A stretch of DNA of 64,000 bases from Roseovarius sp. TE539 (GTDB taxonomy: Bacteria > Pseudomonadota > Alphaproteobacteria > Rhodobacterales > Rhodobacteraceae), in the NCBI RefSeq assembly GCF_003298505.1, contig NZ_QNGB01000003.1:62001-126000 (forward strand), given 5' to 3'. Numbering within the stretch: the stretch's first letter is position 1; every line of letters begins with the position of its first letter. A program made the position numbers and the translations under genes. Shown here one piece after another: positions 18,594 to 27,676 of this stretch. The notes beneath the pieces are model-generated. The model was not told the DNA's origin. It saw only the letters and a program-made list of their open reading frames with translations, and searched no databases.

Positions 18594-19022
18594 TCAGCCG
18601 GGGAGGATCGGAACCATGGTGCCGGTCATGAGCGCGACATGGGTTTCAGTCCCGTCCGCGCGGGCGTGGATGTCAGCCTGCACGATGACAAGCCTGCGGC
18701 CCGGTTTGATCACCCGTCCGCGTGCGATCAGAACGTCGCCGCGTGCCGGAGCCAGAAGGTGGATCTTCATCTCGGAGGTCAGCACTTCGGCCCCATCCGG
18801 CATCACGCTGAGGGCCGCGTAGCCGGCTGCGCTGTCACCGATCGAGAAGGTTAGCCCGGCATGGGCATAGCCGTGCTGCTGAAGGCTACCGGGAAGAATT
18901 GGCGCATGTATTTCGGCCTCGCCCTCGCCGGCCTTGGCAAGGGTGGCGCCAAGCGTGGCCATCATCGACTGGGCGGCGAAGCTGGCCTGCAATTCTTCAA
19001 TTTTTCGTGATCGCGGGCACAC
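18594..19022 (-). CDS. PaaI-family thioesterase
   Basis: A 142-residue hot-dog-fold protein of the PaaI/uncharacterised thioesterase group. Typical features are the QQHGYAHAGLTFSIGDSAAG helix region with the catalytic Asp/Ser area (residues about 47-66) and the strand SEMKIHLLAPARGDVLIARG. Such enzymes hydrolyse acyl- or aryl-CoA. The substrate is unknown. It is encoded divergently from the second LytTR gene (129-base gap) and convergently with the first, so it lies between the two regulators and may be one of their targets (inference). Confidence 0.88.
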   Translation of the reverse strand: MCPRSRKIEELQASFAAQSMMATLGATLAKAGEGEAEIHAPILPGSLQQHGYAHAGLTFSIGDSAAGYAALSVMPDGAEVLTSEMKIHLLAPARGDVLIARGRVIKPGRRLVIVQADIHARADGTETHVALMTGTMVPILPG

Positions 19023-19151
19023 GTCAGAATTGTTTCCCTTGTGGCTGGATGTGCTACCCCTTGCTTCTAGCGTTCGGCGCGGGAGCTGTGAACAGAAATT
19101 CGCGCCGTTTTTTGGTTCGGGCCCTTTCGGGCAAGTGGAAGCGGTGAGATC

Positions 19152-20015
19152 TTGTCACGCAAGAGGGAAGAGGACCTGAGGGCTGCATTCAGGGAAAGTT
19201 ACGGGTCGCTTCTCAGCCCGTTGACCATTCACATATGGCTGATCGCTGTCATGGTCGCGATCCTGGCAGCGCCGTTCGGTACGGACCGGACGATGAGTTT
19301 CGAAGGCCGCGCGCTCTATTGGCTGGTGATCGTGACGGTGTCCATCGTGGCGGGCTGCGGAGTGAGGACAACGGTGAAGGGGCTGGTCGGCACGGAACGG
19401 CCGATCCTTTTCGATGTTTCGGCGGTACTCATGATGACAGCGGTTTTCTCGCCGGTTCCGTGGCTTGCCAAAAGGGGCCTGGCGTTGCCGGGCGCCGAAC
19501 CCGATACCCCGTTTCTGCATACCGCGCTGAATGTCCTGATCATCTCGGTCGGGGTATTCGTCGCGCGGCGCCTGATCCCCGGCGTCGAACCGGGGAGCTA
19601 CTTCACCTCCGGCACGAGTGACGCCTGCGTCCGCGTTTCCCCGCGTGCAGACGCGCACGGACCCGAGGCGGCGCGGCTGTTGCGGCGCTTGCCCAGGGAG
19701 GATCGTGCGCCGATCCTCTACCTTTGCGCGCGGGATCATTTTGTCGAAGTGGTCACCGAAGGTGGCCGGCACACATTGCGCATGCGTCTTGGTGACGCAA
19801 TGGACGAGATGGAGCCGGTGGAAGGGTTCTGCACGCACCGGTCCTTCTGGGTAGCGCGGAGGGCCATTGCCGGAATGGAACGTGAGAACGCGCACCGGTT
19901 CTTCGTCATTGTGACAAATGGCGATCGTCTGCCGGTCAGCCGGAAATACCGGTCCGACCTCGAGGCTTCGGGTATCATCCATACCGGCGAGAACGCCTTG
20001 GCGCGAAGCGCATGA
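19152..20015 (+). CDS. Membrane-anchored LytTR-domain regulator, copy 2
   Basis: A 287-residue protein with four predicted membrane helices in residues about 25-145 (LIAVMVAILAAPFG, YWLVIVTVSIVAGCG, VLMMTAVFSPVPW, ALNVLIISVGVFVA) and a C-terminal LytTR domain (about 175-275). Its DNA-binding part is clearly related to the protein at 17686-18444: both have LRRLP, (A/E)xDH(Y/F) followed by VVT, (L/I)xMRL.DA, HRSxW and PVSR. The likely start is TTG at 19152 with ggtgag 7 bases upstream; no closer in-frame ATG precedes the first helix. No receiver or kinase domain. Confidence 0.86.
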   Translation: MSRKREEDLRAAFRESYGSLLSPLTIHIWLIAVMVAILAAPFGTDRTMSFEGRALYWLVIVTVSIVAGCGVRTTVKGLVGTERPILFDVSAVLMMTAVFSPVPWLAKRGLALPGAEPDTPFLHTALNVLIISVGVFVARRLIPGVEPGSYFTSGTSDACVRVSPRADAHGPEAARLLRRLPREDRAPILYLCARDHFVEVVTEGGRHTLRMRLGDAMDEMEPVEGFCTHRSFWVARRAIAGMERENAHRFFVIVTNGDRLPVSRKYRSDLEASGIIHTGENALARSA

Positions 20016-20018
20016 CCT

Positions 20019-20681
20019 TCAGCGCGGCATCGGAATCACGACCGGAGCAGCCCCTGTCAGGACCGCGACGGCGGACTCCCGCATCAGCCCGGCAAGGGCG
20101 GGATCATCGCTGCGCAGGCCGCCCGTATAGGTGCCGAAAGCGGGCAGGATGACCCTGTCGTTGTCAATCAGGAAGGCCGGCCGCGACATGCGGCGTCCGC
20201 CCAGCCCGATCGTGGCCTTGGGGTGGTAGTGCCCCGATATCTCGCCTGTCCGGTCGCGACGGGCGATGTGGCGGAAGGAAAGCGGGGGCAGCGCCATTTC
20301 GTCTAGATGCGTGCCGCCCAGCTCCACCGGGCCCGGATCGTGATTGCCCTCGATCCAGATCCAGCGTCTGCCGGCCTGTAGCGCCGTGATCCTGAGTTTT
20401 TCTTCCTCGGGCAAGTCCCTCGCGGCGGCGTTGTCGTCAAAACTGTCGCCAAGACATACCACGGTTCCGGCGCCGGTATGGTGCAGCGCTGTTTCCAGCC
20501 GTTCAAGCGTGTCGCGTGTCTCATAGGGGGGTAGCGGGGCGCCGCCGAGGCGCAACCGCCGGCCGGACTTGCCGAGATGCAGGTCCGAAACACAGAGCAG
20601 GTCATGCGCGGGCCAATGCAGGGCGCCGCTGCCGAGCGCGACGAGATGCGCGCCGGAAAGGGTGAAACCATGTCCCGTCAT
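20019..20681 (-). CDS. pdeM: Ligase-associated DNA damage response endonuclease PdeM
   Basis: A 220-residue calcineurin-like metallophosphoesterase. The metal-binding motifs are intact: VSDLHLGKSG, LGDSFDD, GNHDPG and GHYHPK. PdeM-type proteins are encoded with an Lhr-like helicase, an exonuclease and an ATP-dependent ligase in a bacterial repair cluster; here it directly follows the helicase gene on the same strand (53-base gap), but ligase and exonuclease are absent. The start at 20681 is chosen because homology begins at MTGHGF; the frame stays open far upstream into the helicase region, which is not coding for this protein. Confidence 0.92.
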   Translation of the reverse strand: MTGHGFTLSGAHLVALGSGALHWPAHDLLCVSDLHLGKSGRRLRLGGAPLPPYETRDTLERLETALHHTGAGTVVCLGDSFDDNAAARDLPEEEKLRITALQAGRRWIWIEGNHDPGPVELGGTHLDEMALPPLSFRHIARRDRTGEISGHYHPKATIGLGGRRMSRPAFLIDNDRVILPAFGTYTGGLRSDDPALAGLMRESAVAVLTGAAPVVIPMPR

Positions 20682-20734
20682 GGCCCCTGATTGGAGCGCC
20701 GGCACCGAAGTTGCAAGCCTGTCACGGGAGGCTG

Positions 20735-23143
20735 TCAATCGTTCAGTCCAGCCGCGTTCATCAGCTTCTGCGCCTGTTGGGCCATCAGGCGCTCCTGACC
20801 CGTGCCCTCGACCGGTGTGCGCCCGGCCTCGAGAAGAAGGGGCGCCGCGAAAGGGGATACCCGTTTCAGGCGGCGATGGTCTATCCGCCCGCCAATCCGT
20901 TCCAGCATTTCGGTGACGCGCCCGAAATCGATCAACCCGCGCATCGCCTCCTGCCGGGTAACGCGCAGCAGCAGGTGACCGGGATCGTGCCGGTGCAGGG
21001 TGTCGTAGAGAATGTCGGAAGAGAACGTCGCCTGGCGGCCGGATTTCCGTGAGCCCGGCGCGTTGCGCTGGATCAGGCCGGCGATGGTGGCCGACGCACG
21101 AAAGGTGCGTTTCATCAGGGCGTTCTGCGCGAGCCATGTATCAAGCCCGGCGCGCAGCGCCTCGGGCTGGAAAAGCGGCGCCGGATCCTGTACCGGCTCC
21201 AGCCCCCAGATCAGCGTGGCGTAATCGGTGGCCACGAAACCGAGCGGCGCAAGGCCCGTCTCCTCCATCCGTTTGGTCAGAAGCAAGCCGAGTGTCTGTT
21301 GCGCGTTGCGCCCGGCAAAGCCGTAAATGCAGGTATGTTCCCGGCTTTCATGTCGAAAACTCTCGATCAGCAGGCGGCCGGCGCGTGGTAATTGCGACAC
21401 TTGATGCTGAAGCTGGAGCCAGTCGCGGGTATGTTCGGGCAGGTCTCGCCAGTCCCCTCCCGCCAGAAGCTTGAGGATACGTTGGGAAAGTTGTGTGGAT
21501 GTGGCGAACTTGGTGCCGGAAAACACCGCGATCCTGGGTTGGCGTGCGGCATCGCGGCTGACCTCTACGGTCATTTCGCGCAGCGACTCGTAACGCACCA
21601 CCTGCCCGCCGATCAAAAAGGTGTCGCCCGGCGTCAGAGAGGCGGCGAATCCTTCCTCGACCTCGCCCAGGGGTTTGCCGCCGCGTTTGCGTTTCAGGCG
21701 CACCTTGAGCTTGTCGGCATCCTGGATGGTGCCAATGTTCATCCGTATGAGGCGCGCACTGCGCGGGTCACGCAGGCGCCATAAACCGTCCGAATCCTGT
21801 TTCAGCCGCCGCCACTGGTCGTAGGCCCGGAGCGCGTAGCCGCCGGTGGCACAGAATTCCAGGCAATCATCGAAATCGGCGCGTGACAGAGAGGCATAGG
21901 GCCCCGCGCGCCTCACCTCGTCAAAGAGGTAATCCGCCGCGACGGGCCCCGCGCAGGCGGTGACGAGAATGTGCTGACACAAGACGTCGAGCGGCCCGGG
22001 CCCTCTTGGCTCGCCATCCAGAGCATGCGCGCGGACCGCTTCCAGAGCGGCACGGCATTCGAGCTCCTCGAACCGGTTGGCGGGCACCAGAAGCGCCTTG
22101 GAGGGAGCATTGTAGCGATGGTTTGCCCGTCCGATACGCTGCACCAGACGCTTGACGTTCTTGGGGGCGCCGACCTGTATCACCAGGTCCACATCGCCCC
22201 AGTCGAGCCCTAGATCAAGGCTGCCGGTGCAAACGATGGCGCGCAGTTCACCGCGGCTCATGGCCGCCTCCACACGCTCCCGCTGCGCGCGGTCCAGGCT
22301 GCCGTGGTGGATGCCGATCGGCAAGCCCTCTTCATTGGCCAGCCACAGGTTGCGGAAGAAGATCTCGGCCTGGGCGCGGGTATTGTGAAAGATCAGGGTC
22401 GTTCGGTGGGCCCGGATCTGTTCCAGGATCTCCGGTATCGCGTGGATGGCCCCGCCGCCTGCCCAGGGGGGCGGAACGCGCGTTTCCAGGGTGGCGATAT
22501 CCGGGTCCGGGCCAGGATCGGCGGCAAGGATGGCGCATGGTTCTGGATGCGGCGCCAGGAATGCCGCGATCGCCCCGGGATCCTCCACGGTGGCCGAAAG
22601 GCCCACGCGCCGCAGCCCGGGGCAGAGCGCCTGAAGTCGCGCGAGCGCCAGCATAAGCTGATCGCCGCGCCTGGATTCGGCCAGCGCGTGAACCTCGTCC
22701 ACGACCACGCGCCGCAGCCCCGCGAATATCTGCGGCGCATCGGCATAGGATGTCAGCAGCGCCAGGCTTTCGGGTGTCGTCAGCAAGATGTGCGGAGGGG
22801 CCGCGCGTTGCCTCCGTCGTGTATGCGAGGATGTGTCTCCGGTTCGATCCTCGACCCGGATTGGCAGGTCCAGTTCGGTTATCGGCGTGACCAGATTGCG
22901 CCGTATATCCGCGGCGAGGGCCTTGAGCGGCGAGATATAAAGCGTGTGCAACCCGTCATGCCCGCCATCGGCCAGCTCTGCCAGGGTGGGCAGAAAGCCC
23001 GCCATCGTCTTGCCGCCGCCGGTGGGCGCAATCAGCAAGGTGGCGGGGTCGCCGGCCCGTGCGAGCATCTCGCGCTGATGCGGGTGAAGCGACCAGCCAC
23101 GCGTGGTGAACCAGTCCGAAATGAGCGGGGGCAAAGCTTTCAT
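20735..23143 (-). CDS. Ligase-associated DEXH-box helicase, Lhr family
   Basis: An 802-residue superfamily 2 helicase. Walker A APTGGGKT is at residues about 39-46, the DEXH box is VVVDEVHALAE, and motif III LSATVEDP is present; the second RecA domain has IGRANHRYN (motif VI region). The C-terminal DUF4145/Lhr-associated part extends to the end. Length fits the ligase-associated Lhr group (about 800 aa) rather than long Lhr. ATG at 23143 is chosen over the TTG at 23152. It is probably co-transcribed with pdeM and takes part in DNA repair; direct activity is inferred from the family. Confidence 0.94.
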   Translation of the reverse strand: MKALPPLISDWFTTRGWSLHPHQREMLARAGDPATLLIAPTGGGKTMAGFLPTLAELADGGHDGLHTLYISPLKALAADIRRNLVTPITELDLPIRVEDRTGDTSSHTRRRQRAAPPHILLTTPESLALLTSYADAPQIFAGLRRVVVDEVHALAESRRGDQLMLALARLQALCPGLRRVGLSATVEDPGAIAAFLAPHPEPCAILAADPGPDPDIATLETRVPPPWAGGGAIHAIPEILEQIRAHRTTLIFHNTRAQAEIFFRNLWLANEEGLPIGIHHGSLDRAQRERVEAAMSRGELRAIVCTGSLDLGLDWGDVDLVIQVGAPKNVKRLVQRIGRANHRYNAPSKALLVPANRFEELECRAALEAVRAHALDGEPRGPGPLDVLCQHILVTACAGPVAADYLFDEVRRAGPYASLSRADFDDCLEFCATGGYALRAYDQWRRLKQDSDGLWRLRDPRSARLIRMNIGTIQDADKLKVRLKRKRGGKPLGEVEEGFAASLTPGDTFLIGGQVVRYESLREMTVEVSRDAARQPRIAVFSGTKFATSTQLSQRILKLLAGGDWRDLPEHTRDWLQLQHQVSQLPRAGRLLIESFRHESREHTCIYGFAGRNAQQTLGLLLTKRMEETGLAPLGFVATDYATLIWGLEPVQDPAPLFQPEALRAGLDTWLAQNALMKRTFRASATIAGLIQRNAPGSRKSGRQATFSSDILYDTLHRHDPGHLLLRVTRQEAMRGLIDFGRVTEMLERIGGRIDHRRLKRVSPFAAPLLLEAGRTPVEGTGQERLMAQQAQKLMNAAGLND

Positions 23144-23287
23144 GGGCGGCAAGCTAGGGGCGCGGGCGCGGAAAGCAAAGACGTGGCCGAAGAGAGCGGT
23201 GGCGCGCCCGCAGGGCGATCTGCGATCAGGGCCGGAAGCCGCACGTTTATTCCGGCCCGAGGAGCGGGCCGGGCCGCGCCACCGCCG

Positions 23288-24604
23288 TCAGTGGATGATC
23301 TCTTCCTCGCGGACGAACATGTTGGCCCAGGCACGTTCTATCAGTTCGGGCGTCATCTGGTACTGGATGCCCTCGAACTCACATATCGCGATCATCTGGT
23401 CGATCAGGAAAATCGGCTGGTAGTTTGCGTACACGTTATTGATTTCCGGATATTTCTTGCGGATCAGATGGACAAGCGACGCCTCGTCGAGCGGCATCTT
23501 CTTTTTCTTGGCCACCATTGCGAAGATCTTGAGGAAATCGGCCTGGCAGGGACCGTCGATCTTGATCTTGTAGAAGATGCGGCGGAGGGCGGCCTGGTCG
23601 AAGATCTCGTTCGGGTGGAAATTGGTCGAGAAGATCGCAAGCGTGTCGAAGGGCACCTCGAATTTTTCACCCGACTGCAGGGCGAGGATGTCCTTTCCTT
23701 CCTCCAGCGGCACGATCCAGCGGTTTATCAGGCTTTGCGGCGGCTCGGATTGGCGGCCAAGGTCATCGACGATGAAGATCCCGCCGGTGGCCTTGAACTG
23801 AAGCGGCGCCTGGTATGTCCGGGCCGTGGGGTTGTACACCAGATCAAGCATGTCGAGCGTCAGTTCCCCGCCGGTGATCACGGTCGGACGTTCGCAGCGC
23901 ACGTAGCGCGCGTCGAATGTGCGGCGCCGGCGCAGGGCGTTGGGGTCGTCCTGTTCCGCTTCTGCCGCGGAATGCACGATGGGGTCGTAAACAGTGATCA
24001 CCTGGCCGGCGTACTCGATCGCGCGGGGGACATAGATCTTGTCGCCAAGGGCGTCGCGGATGCCATTCGAGATCGAGGACTTGCCGTTACCCGGCGGGCC
24101 GTACATCAGGATCGAGCGCCCCGCGCTGACCGCCGGACCCAGGTGATCGAGCAGCGAGTCGGGCAGTACCAGATGCCCCATCGCGCGGGTCAGTTCATCC
24201 CGGGTGATCTGGATATTGCGGATTGACTGCCGACGGACCTGCTCGGCGTAAACCGCGAGCGGCACAGGCATGGCGCCGAAATACTCTGACTGGCTGAGCG
24301 CGTCGAGGGCGCGGGACTTGCCCGCATCCGTGAGCTGGAAACCCATCTCGTTGCCGGAGTTGGCGTTGAGCGTGCCGGTCGCCTCGAGCAGGCGTTGTTC
24401 GCGGGCAGTGTCCACGAGTTCCTGGGTGACGGCGCGCGGCAGGCAGAGCGCGGTGGCGATATCCGAGGCGGTATTGGTATTCTTGCGGAAGATCGTTTTC
24501 AGCAGGATGTCGCGCATCATCACCGGGGGGAGGCGCATGTCCTCGATGGTGCTGGGTGGCGGGGGTGGTTGTACCCCGGTTGCAGGGGCTTGCATGTTCA
24601 TCAC
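23288..24604 (-). CDS. AAA ATPase linked to the Tad pilus locus
   Basis: A 438-residue cytoplasmic ATPase. An N-terminal Pro-rich tail and a winged-helix-like region (residues about 25-95) precede a AAA core with Walker A GPPGNGKS (Lys175) and Walker B GGIFIVDDLG. It resembles the ATPases that accompany prepilin peptidase and tad genes in alphaproteobacteria; the exact job is not established. It is the last gene of the minus-strand run that starts at the Flp pilins, 96 bases beyond the prepilin peptidase gene. Family assignment is good, function is not. Confidence 0.85.
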   Translation of the reverse strand: MMNMQAPATGVQPPPPPSTIEDMRLPPVMMRDILLKTIFRKNTNTASDIATALCLPRAVTQELVDTAREQRLLEATGTLNANSGNEMGFQLTDAGKSRALDALSQSEYFGAMPVPLAVYAEQVRRQSIRNIQITRDELTRAMGHLVLPDSLLDHLGPAVSAGRSILMYGPPGNGKSSISNGIRDALGDKIYVPRAIEYAGQVITVYDPIVHSAAEAEQDDPNALRRRRTFDARYVRCERPTVITGGELTLDMLDLVYNPTARTYQAPLQFKATGGIFIVDDLGRQSEPPQSLINRWIVPLEEGKDILALQSGEKFEVPFDTLAIFSTNFHPNEIFDQAALRRIFYKIKIDGPCQADFLKIFAMVAKKKKMPLDEASLVHLIRKKYPEINNVYANYQPIFLIDQMIAICEFEGIQYQMTPELIERAWANMFVREEEIIH

Positions 24605-24700
24605 GTCGATCCTGTGCTTGCATGGTGCGTCGCGTGGATGATGCCGGCGAAAGATGCAGGAAATGTGGTATCCCCGGGGCAGGTCCGGGGCGGTGCCGGC

Positions 24701-25195
24701 TCAGGCGCCGTATGCTGCCGCAAGGCCGAGGTAGATCGCCAGGGATCCCCCCAGCGACAGGCCCATTGGGAATTTCTTGCCGCGTGACCAGCTTTCCCAG
24801 TCGGGGGCGAGACGGCGCAGGCCGCTGTACTTGGCGATTCGATGGGCGGCGAAGGCGGCAAGCAGGTTGGCGGCCATGATCAGGGTCAGCAATGTGATAT
24901 CACCGGGGGCGATGAAGGGGGCGGCAGCAGCAACGAACTTGGCGTCGCCCGCCCCCACGAGCCCGCCCGCGTTCAGTGCGATGCCGATCACGAGCGCCGC
25001 AGGAAGGTGGGCCAGCCGCCAGCCGTAATCCTCCAGTGGCAGGACCAGCGGACCCACGATCACGAAGATGGCGGCAAGCGTGATCACAGCCGTGTTCCGG
25101 ATCCGCATCAGCTTGAGATCGGTCCAGGCCACCCAGAGACAGACCGGCAGGACAAAGGGCAGGAACCAGAGGGCCTCGGTGGCGGTTATGTGCAT
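24701..25195 (-). CDS. cpaA: Prepilin peptidase (A24 family, CpaA/TadV)
   Basis: A 164-residue polytopic membrane aspartyl peptidase that cleaves the leader of Flp prepilins. The catalytic aspartates lie in the motifs WTDLKLMRIRN (residues about 24-34) and GAGDAKF (GxGD, about 81-87). The small size without the N-methylation domain matches TadV/CpaA. It lies in the Tad locus, downstream of two TPR lipoprotein genes. The start ATG at 25195 gives a first helix that begins at residue 10. Confidence 0.94.
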   Translation of the reverse strand: MHITATEALWFLPFVLPVCLWVAWTDLKLMRIRNTAVITLAAIFVIVGPLVLPLEDYGWRLAHLPAALVIGIALNAGGLVGAGDAKFVAAAAPFIAPGDITLLTLIMAANLLAAFAAHRIAKYSGLRRLAPDWESWSRGKKFPMGLSLGGSLAIYLGLAAAYGA

Positions 25196-25228
25196 CGGTG
25201 GCTCCGGTCCGGTCCCTTGGCGGGCAAA

Positions 25229-26086
25229 TCAATTGACGACGTTGCTTTCGAGCGCGCGCAAGCTGCGGGCGGCTTCCTCGAAATGCTGGGGATGGGTGTC
25301 GACCGCTTCCTGAAGAAGCCCGCGACCGGTTGTAACGTCATCCTGCTTGATCGCAGAAAGCCCGAGCGTGTAGAGCAGTTGCGCACGTTCGGTCTGGGTC
25401 ACCGGCATCACCGGCAGGGTATAATTGCGCTGTGCTCCGCGGGCCAGGACAAGGTTGTTCTTGGCGGTGAACAGCGTTCCGTCAAGGCGTATGGCGTCAG
25501 AGAACAGCCTTTCAGCCTCGGCAAATTCGCCGCGCGAAAGTTTGGAATAACCCCAGTTGTTCAGAACTCCGGCAGGGCGGGTCGTCAGACCCGCGGCGGT
25601 TTCATAGAAACTGTCGGCGCTTTTCCAGTCCTTGTTGCTGTCGGCGACCATCGCTTCGAGCCGGTAGCGCTTGAAGGTCTCGAAGGTTGGCGGGATGGCA
25701 TCAAGCACCTTCTCGGCCTCGTCCCAGTCATTGTTCCGGATAAGCGCATCGGCCAGGTTGACACGGTCTTCGTCGGTGGCCTTTTCATGCTTGGTGACTT
25801 TTTTCCAGGCGGTTATCGCTTCTGTGTGGCGCTTGGCGCGGATCAGGGATTTGGCCAAGCCGCGCCGAAGGTCGATGCGATCCGGCTGCTCCTGGGTGGT
25901 GCGTTGAAAATAGGTCACGGCCTCGTTCGGGTCCGCCGCCGTGAGCATGACGTCGTTGAGATTTGTCTCGTCAACGACATTCACGCCCTGAAAGGCGCGG
26001 TCGACATCGTCACCGCTGTCCTTTTCACAGCCAGACACCAGGACCGCGCCAGCGGCGCAGAGCGAAAATAGGATGGGGTGGCGCAT
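25229..26086 (-). CDS. tadD: TPR lipoprotein of the Tad locus (TadD-like)
   Basis: A 285-residue lipoprotein: signal peptide ending in the lipobox VSGC (Cys20), followed by an acidic stretch and about five TPR units (for example GLAKSLIRAKRHTEAITAWKK and NLADALIRNNDWDEAEKVL). TadD proteins are TPR lipoproteins needed for assembly of the Tad secretin and pilus. Two TadD-like genes lie side by side here, this being the second in transcription order. The role is taken from family and position. Confidence 0.88.
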   Translation of the reverse strand: MRHPILFSLCAAGAVLVSGCEKDSGDDVDRAFQGVNVVDETNLNDVMLTAADPNEAVTYFQRTTQEQPDRIDLRRGLAKSLIRAKRHTEAITAWKKVTKHEKATDEDRVNLADALIRNNDWDEAEKVLDAIPPTFETFKRYRLEAMVADSNKDWKSADSFYETAAGLTTRPAGVLNNWGYSKLSRGEFAEAERLFSDAIRLDGTLFTAKNNLVLARGAQRNYTLPVMPVTQTERAQLLYTLGLSAIKQDDVTTGRGLLQEAVDTHPQHFEEAARSLRALESNVVN

Positions 26087-26115
26087 TTTTGCGTCCTTTT
26101 ACTGCCTTCGCCTCG

Positions 26116-26664
26116 TCATGGTATCTTGCGGATCAGGTAATCGCTGCTGCCCCGCCGTACCAATTTGTAATCTTGTTCCTTGCCAACAACATAACCGGGA
26201 TTTTCCAATTTTGCGAGGGCCAAGCGAAGATTATCGCGAATCGCGTCACTTTCGCCATTGTCGATCGCGTATGCGTGACGGAAAATCCGGGATGCCTCGG
26301 CCGTCTTGCCCCGTTCCATGAGGACGACGCCGAGATTGTTCCAGGTTTCCGGCACGGCATCTTCGCTTTCGATCGCGTCTCTCAACAGGTCCTCGGCCTG
26401 ACCGAGCCGTCCGAGCGCAAGATTTGCGCTGCCAAGTGCGGCAAGGATATCAGGCGTTATTCCGTGTTCGGACGCGGCGCGGGTAAAAGCCTCGAGCGCC
26501 AGTTCGTGTTCGCCCGCGCGCATCATGCGGTGCCCCACGGTCAAGCCGTCCACAGACGTGCCGGAGGGAGCGATACCCGGTGCGTAGGGTCCATTCGAGG
26601 GATCGCCCGGGTTACAGCCCGCCAGCGCCAGCGCGATCACCAGAATTGCCCCTGCCCGTGCCAT
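26116..26664 (-). CDS. TPR lipoprotein of the Tad locus, short TadD-like
   Basis: A 182-residue lipoprotein with lipobox LAGC (Cys17) and three TPR-like repeats (about residues 42-145, for example ELALEAFTRAASEHG and TWNNLGVVLMERGKTAEA). It lies 30 bases upstream of the longer TadD-like gene and 27 bases downstream of tadC, so it is co-transcribed with them. The C-terminal tail ends in a basic segment (RRGSSDYLIRKIP). Either this or its longer neighbour performs the TadD function. Confidence 0.86.
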   Translation of the reverse strand: MARAGAILVIALALAGCNPGDPSNGPYAPGIAPSGTSVDGLTVGHRMMRAGEHELALEAFTRAASEHGITPDILAALGSANLALGRLGQAEDLLRDAIESEDAVPETWNNLGVVLMERGKTAEASRIFRHAYAIDNGESDAIRDNLRLALAKLENPGYVVGKEQDYKLVRRGSSDYLIRKIP

Positions 26665-26691
26665 TCGGCCCTGTTTTTTTCGATCCGCGTG

Positions 26692-27666
26692 TCACTTTGA
26701 CATTGCCGTGAGTTCCATCAGCCCGATCACCGAAGGCCCCACCAGGATGATAAGAAGTGGGGGAACTGTAAGCGTCATGGTGACCAATGTCATCTTCGTG
26801 GGAAGCTTGTTGGCCTTTTCCTCGGCTCGCATGACCCGTTTGTCACGCATTTCGCCGGCGTAGACCCGCAGCGCGTCGGCGATCGACGTGCCGAAACTCT
26901 GCGACTGGATCAGAACGGTCACGAAGCTCGATATGTCCTGCACGCCACAACGTTCGGACATTTCTGTCAACACCGAAGGTTTGTCACGGCCCGCTTTGAT
27001 CTGCTGTGACACGATCTCGTATTCTTCCGAAAGGGCCGGAAAGGACGGTTTGATTTCATGGGCGACGCGTATGATTGCCTGATCGAGTGATTGACCGGCC
27101 TCGACACAAATCAGCATCATGTCGAGGCTGTCGGGAAAGCCCTCCTCGATCTCCTCCTGCCGTTTCTGCTGGCGCTTGGTGATCCAGTACTTGGGCAGCA
27201 TGTAGCCCACGCCACCCGGACCCAGGATATACATCAGTGTCTGCTGGGTCGTCGTGTCGGTACCCGACACGAACATGACGTAGTAAACAACCCCGATAAC
27301 CAGGAACCCGATCCCGAGCGCGAACTGGGCGAAGTGGAAATAGCGCACGGCATCGCGGCCCCGATAGCCCGCCTGCATCAGCGTGCGCTTCATCTCGGAA
27401 AGCTGTTCCTCGTCCTGCGGCTCAAGGAAATTGGCGTATTTGTCGAGCTTTTCATTGCGCCCGCGGCTGCGCAGGGATTGCTGCTTGTCCTTGGACTTGC
27501 CTGTGTCCGGCCGGGCGTTCTTCTTGAGTTTGTCAAGCGGATCAGCACGCTGATTGATCATCAGCAGAACCGTCCCGAGGATCAGGAAGACGCCCAGCAT
27601 GCCGATCGCGATCACCGGGCCGAAGGGGCCCAGCGTCGTGGTCAGCATGTCGATGATCAGGCGCAT
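26692..27666 (-). CDS. tadC: Tad inner-membrane platform protein TadC
   Basis: A 324-residue inner-membrane protein with the T2SS/GspF-like domain (residues about 170-300: FPDSLDMMLICVEAGQSLDQA, FGTSIADALRVYAGEMRDKR) and four membrane segments (about 14-36, 106-128, 135-150, 295-317). TadC and TadB form the platform that the TadA ATPase works on. A charged linker (about 40-80) rich in Lys and Asp precedes the domain. tadB lies 10 bases upstream in the operon. Confidence 0.95.
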   Translation of the reverse strand: MRLIIDMLTTTLGPFGPVIAIGMLGVFLILGTVLLMINQRADPLDKLKKNARPDTGKSKDKQQSLRSRGRNEKLDKYANFLEPQDEEQLSEMKRTLMQAGYRGRDAVRYFHFAQFALGIGFLVIGVVYYVMFVSGTDTTTQQTLMYILGPGGVGYMLPKYWITKRQQKRQEEIEEGFPDSLDMMLICVEAGQSLDQAIIRVAHEIKPSFPALSEEYEIVSQQIKAGRDKPSVLTEMSERCGVQDISSFVTVLIQSQSFGTSIADALRVYAGEMRDKRVMRAEEKANKLPTKMTLVTMTLTVPPLLIILVGPSVIGLMELTAMSK

Positions 27667-27676
27667 GGTTTTTCCT

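Noticed and set aside
22840-22870. tRNA T-arm-like ggttcgatcctcgacc
   Set aside because: Lies inside the helicase gene; no acceptor stem, D-arm or anticodon arm around it.
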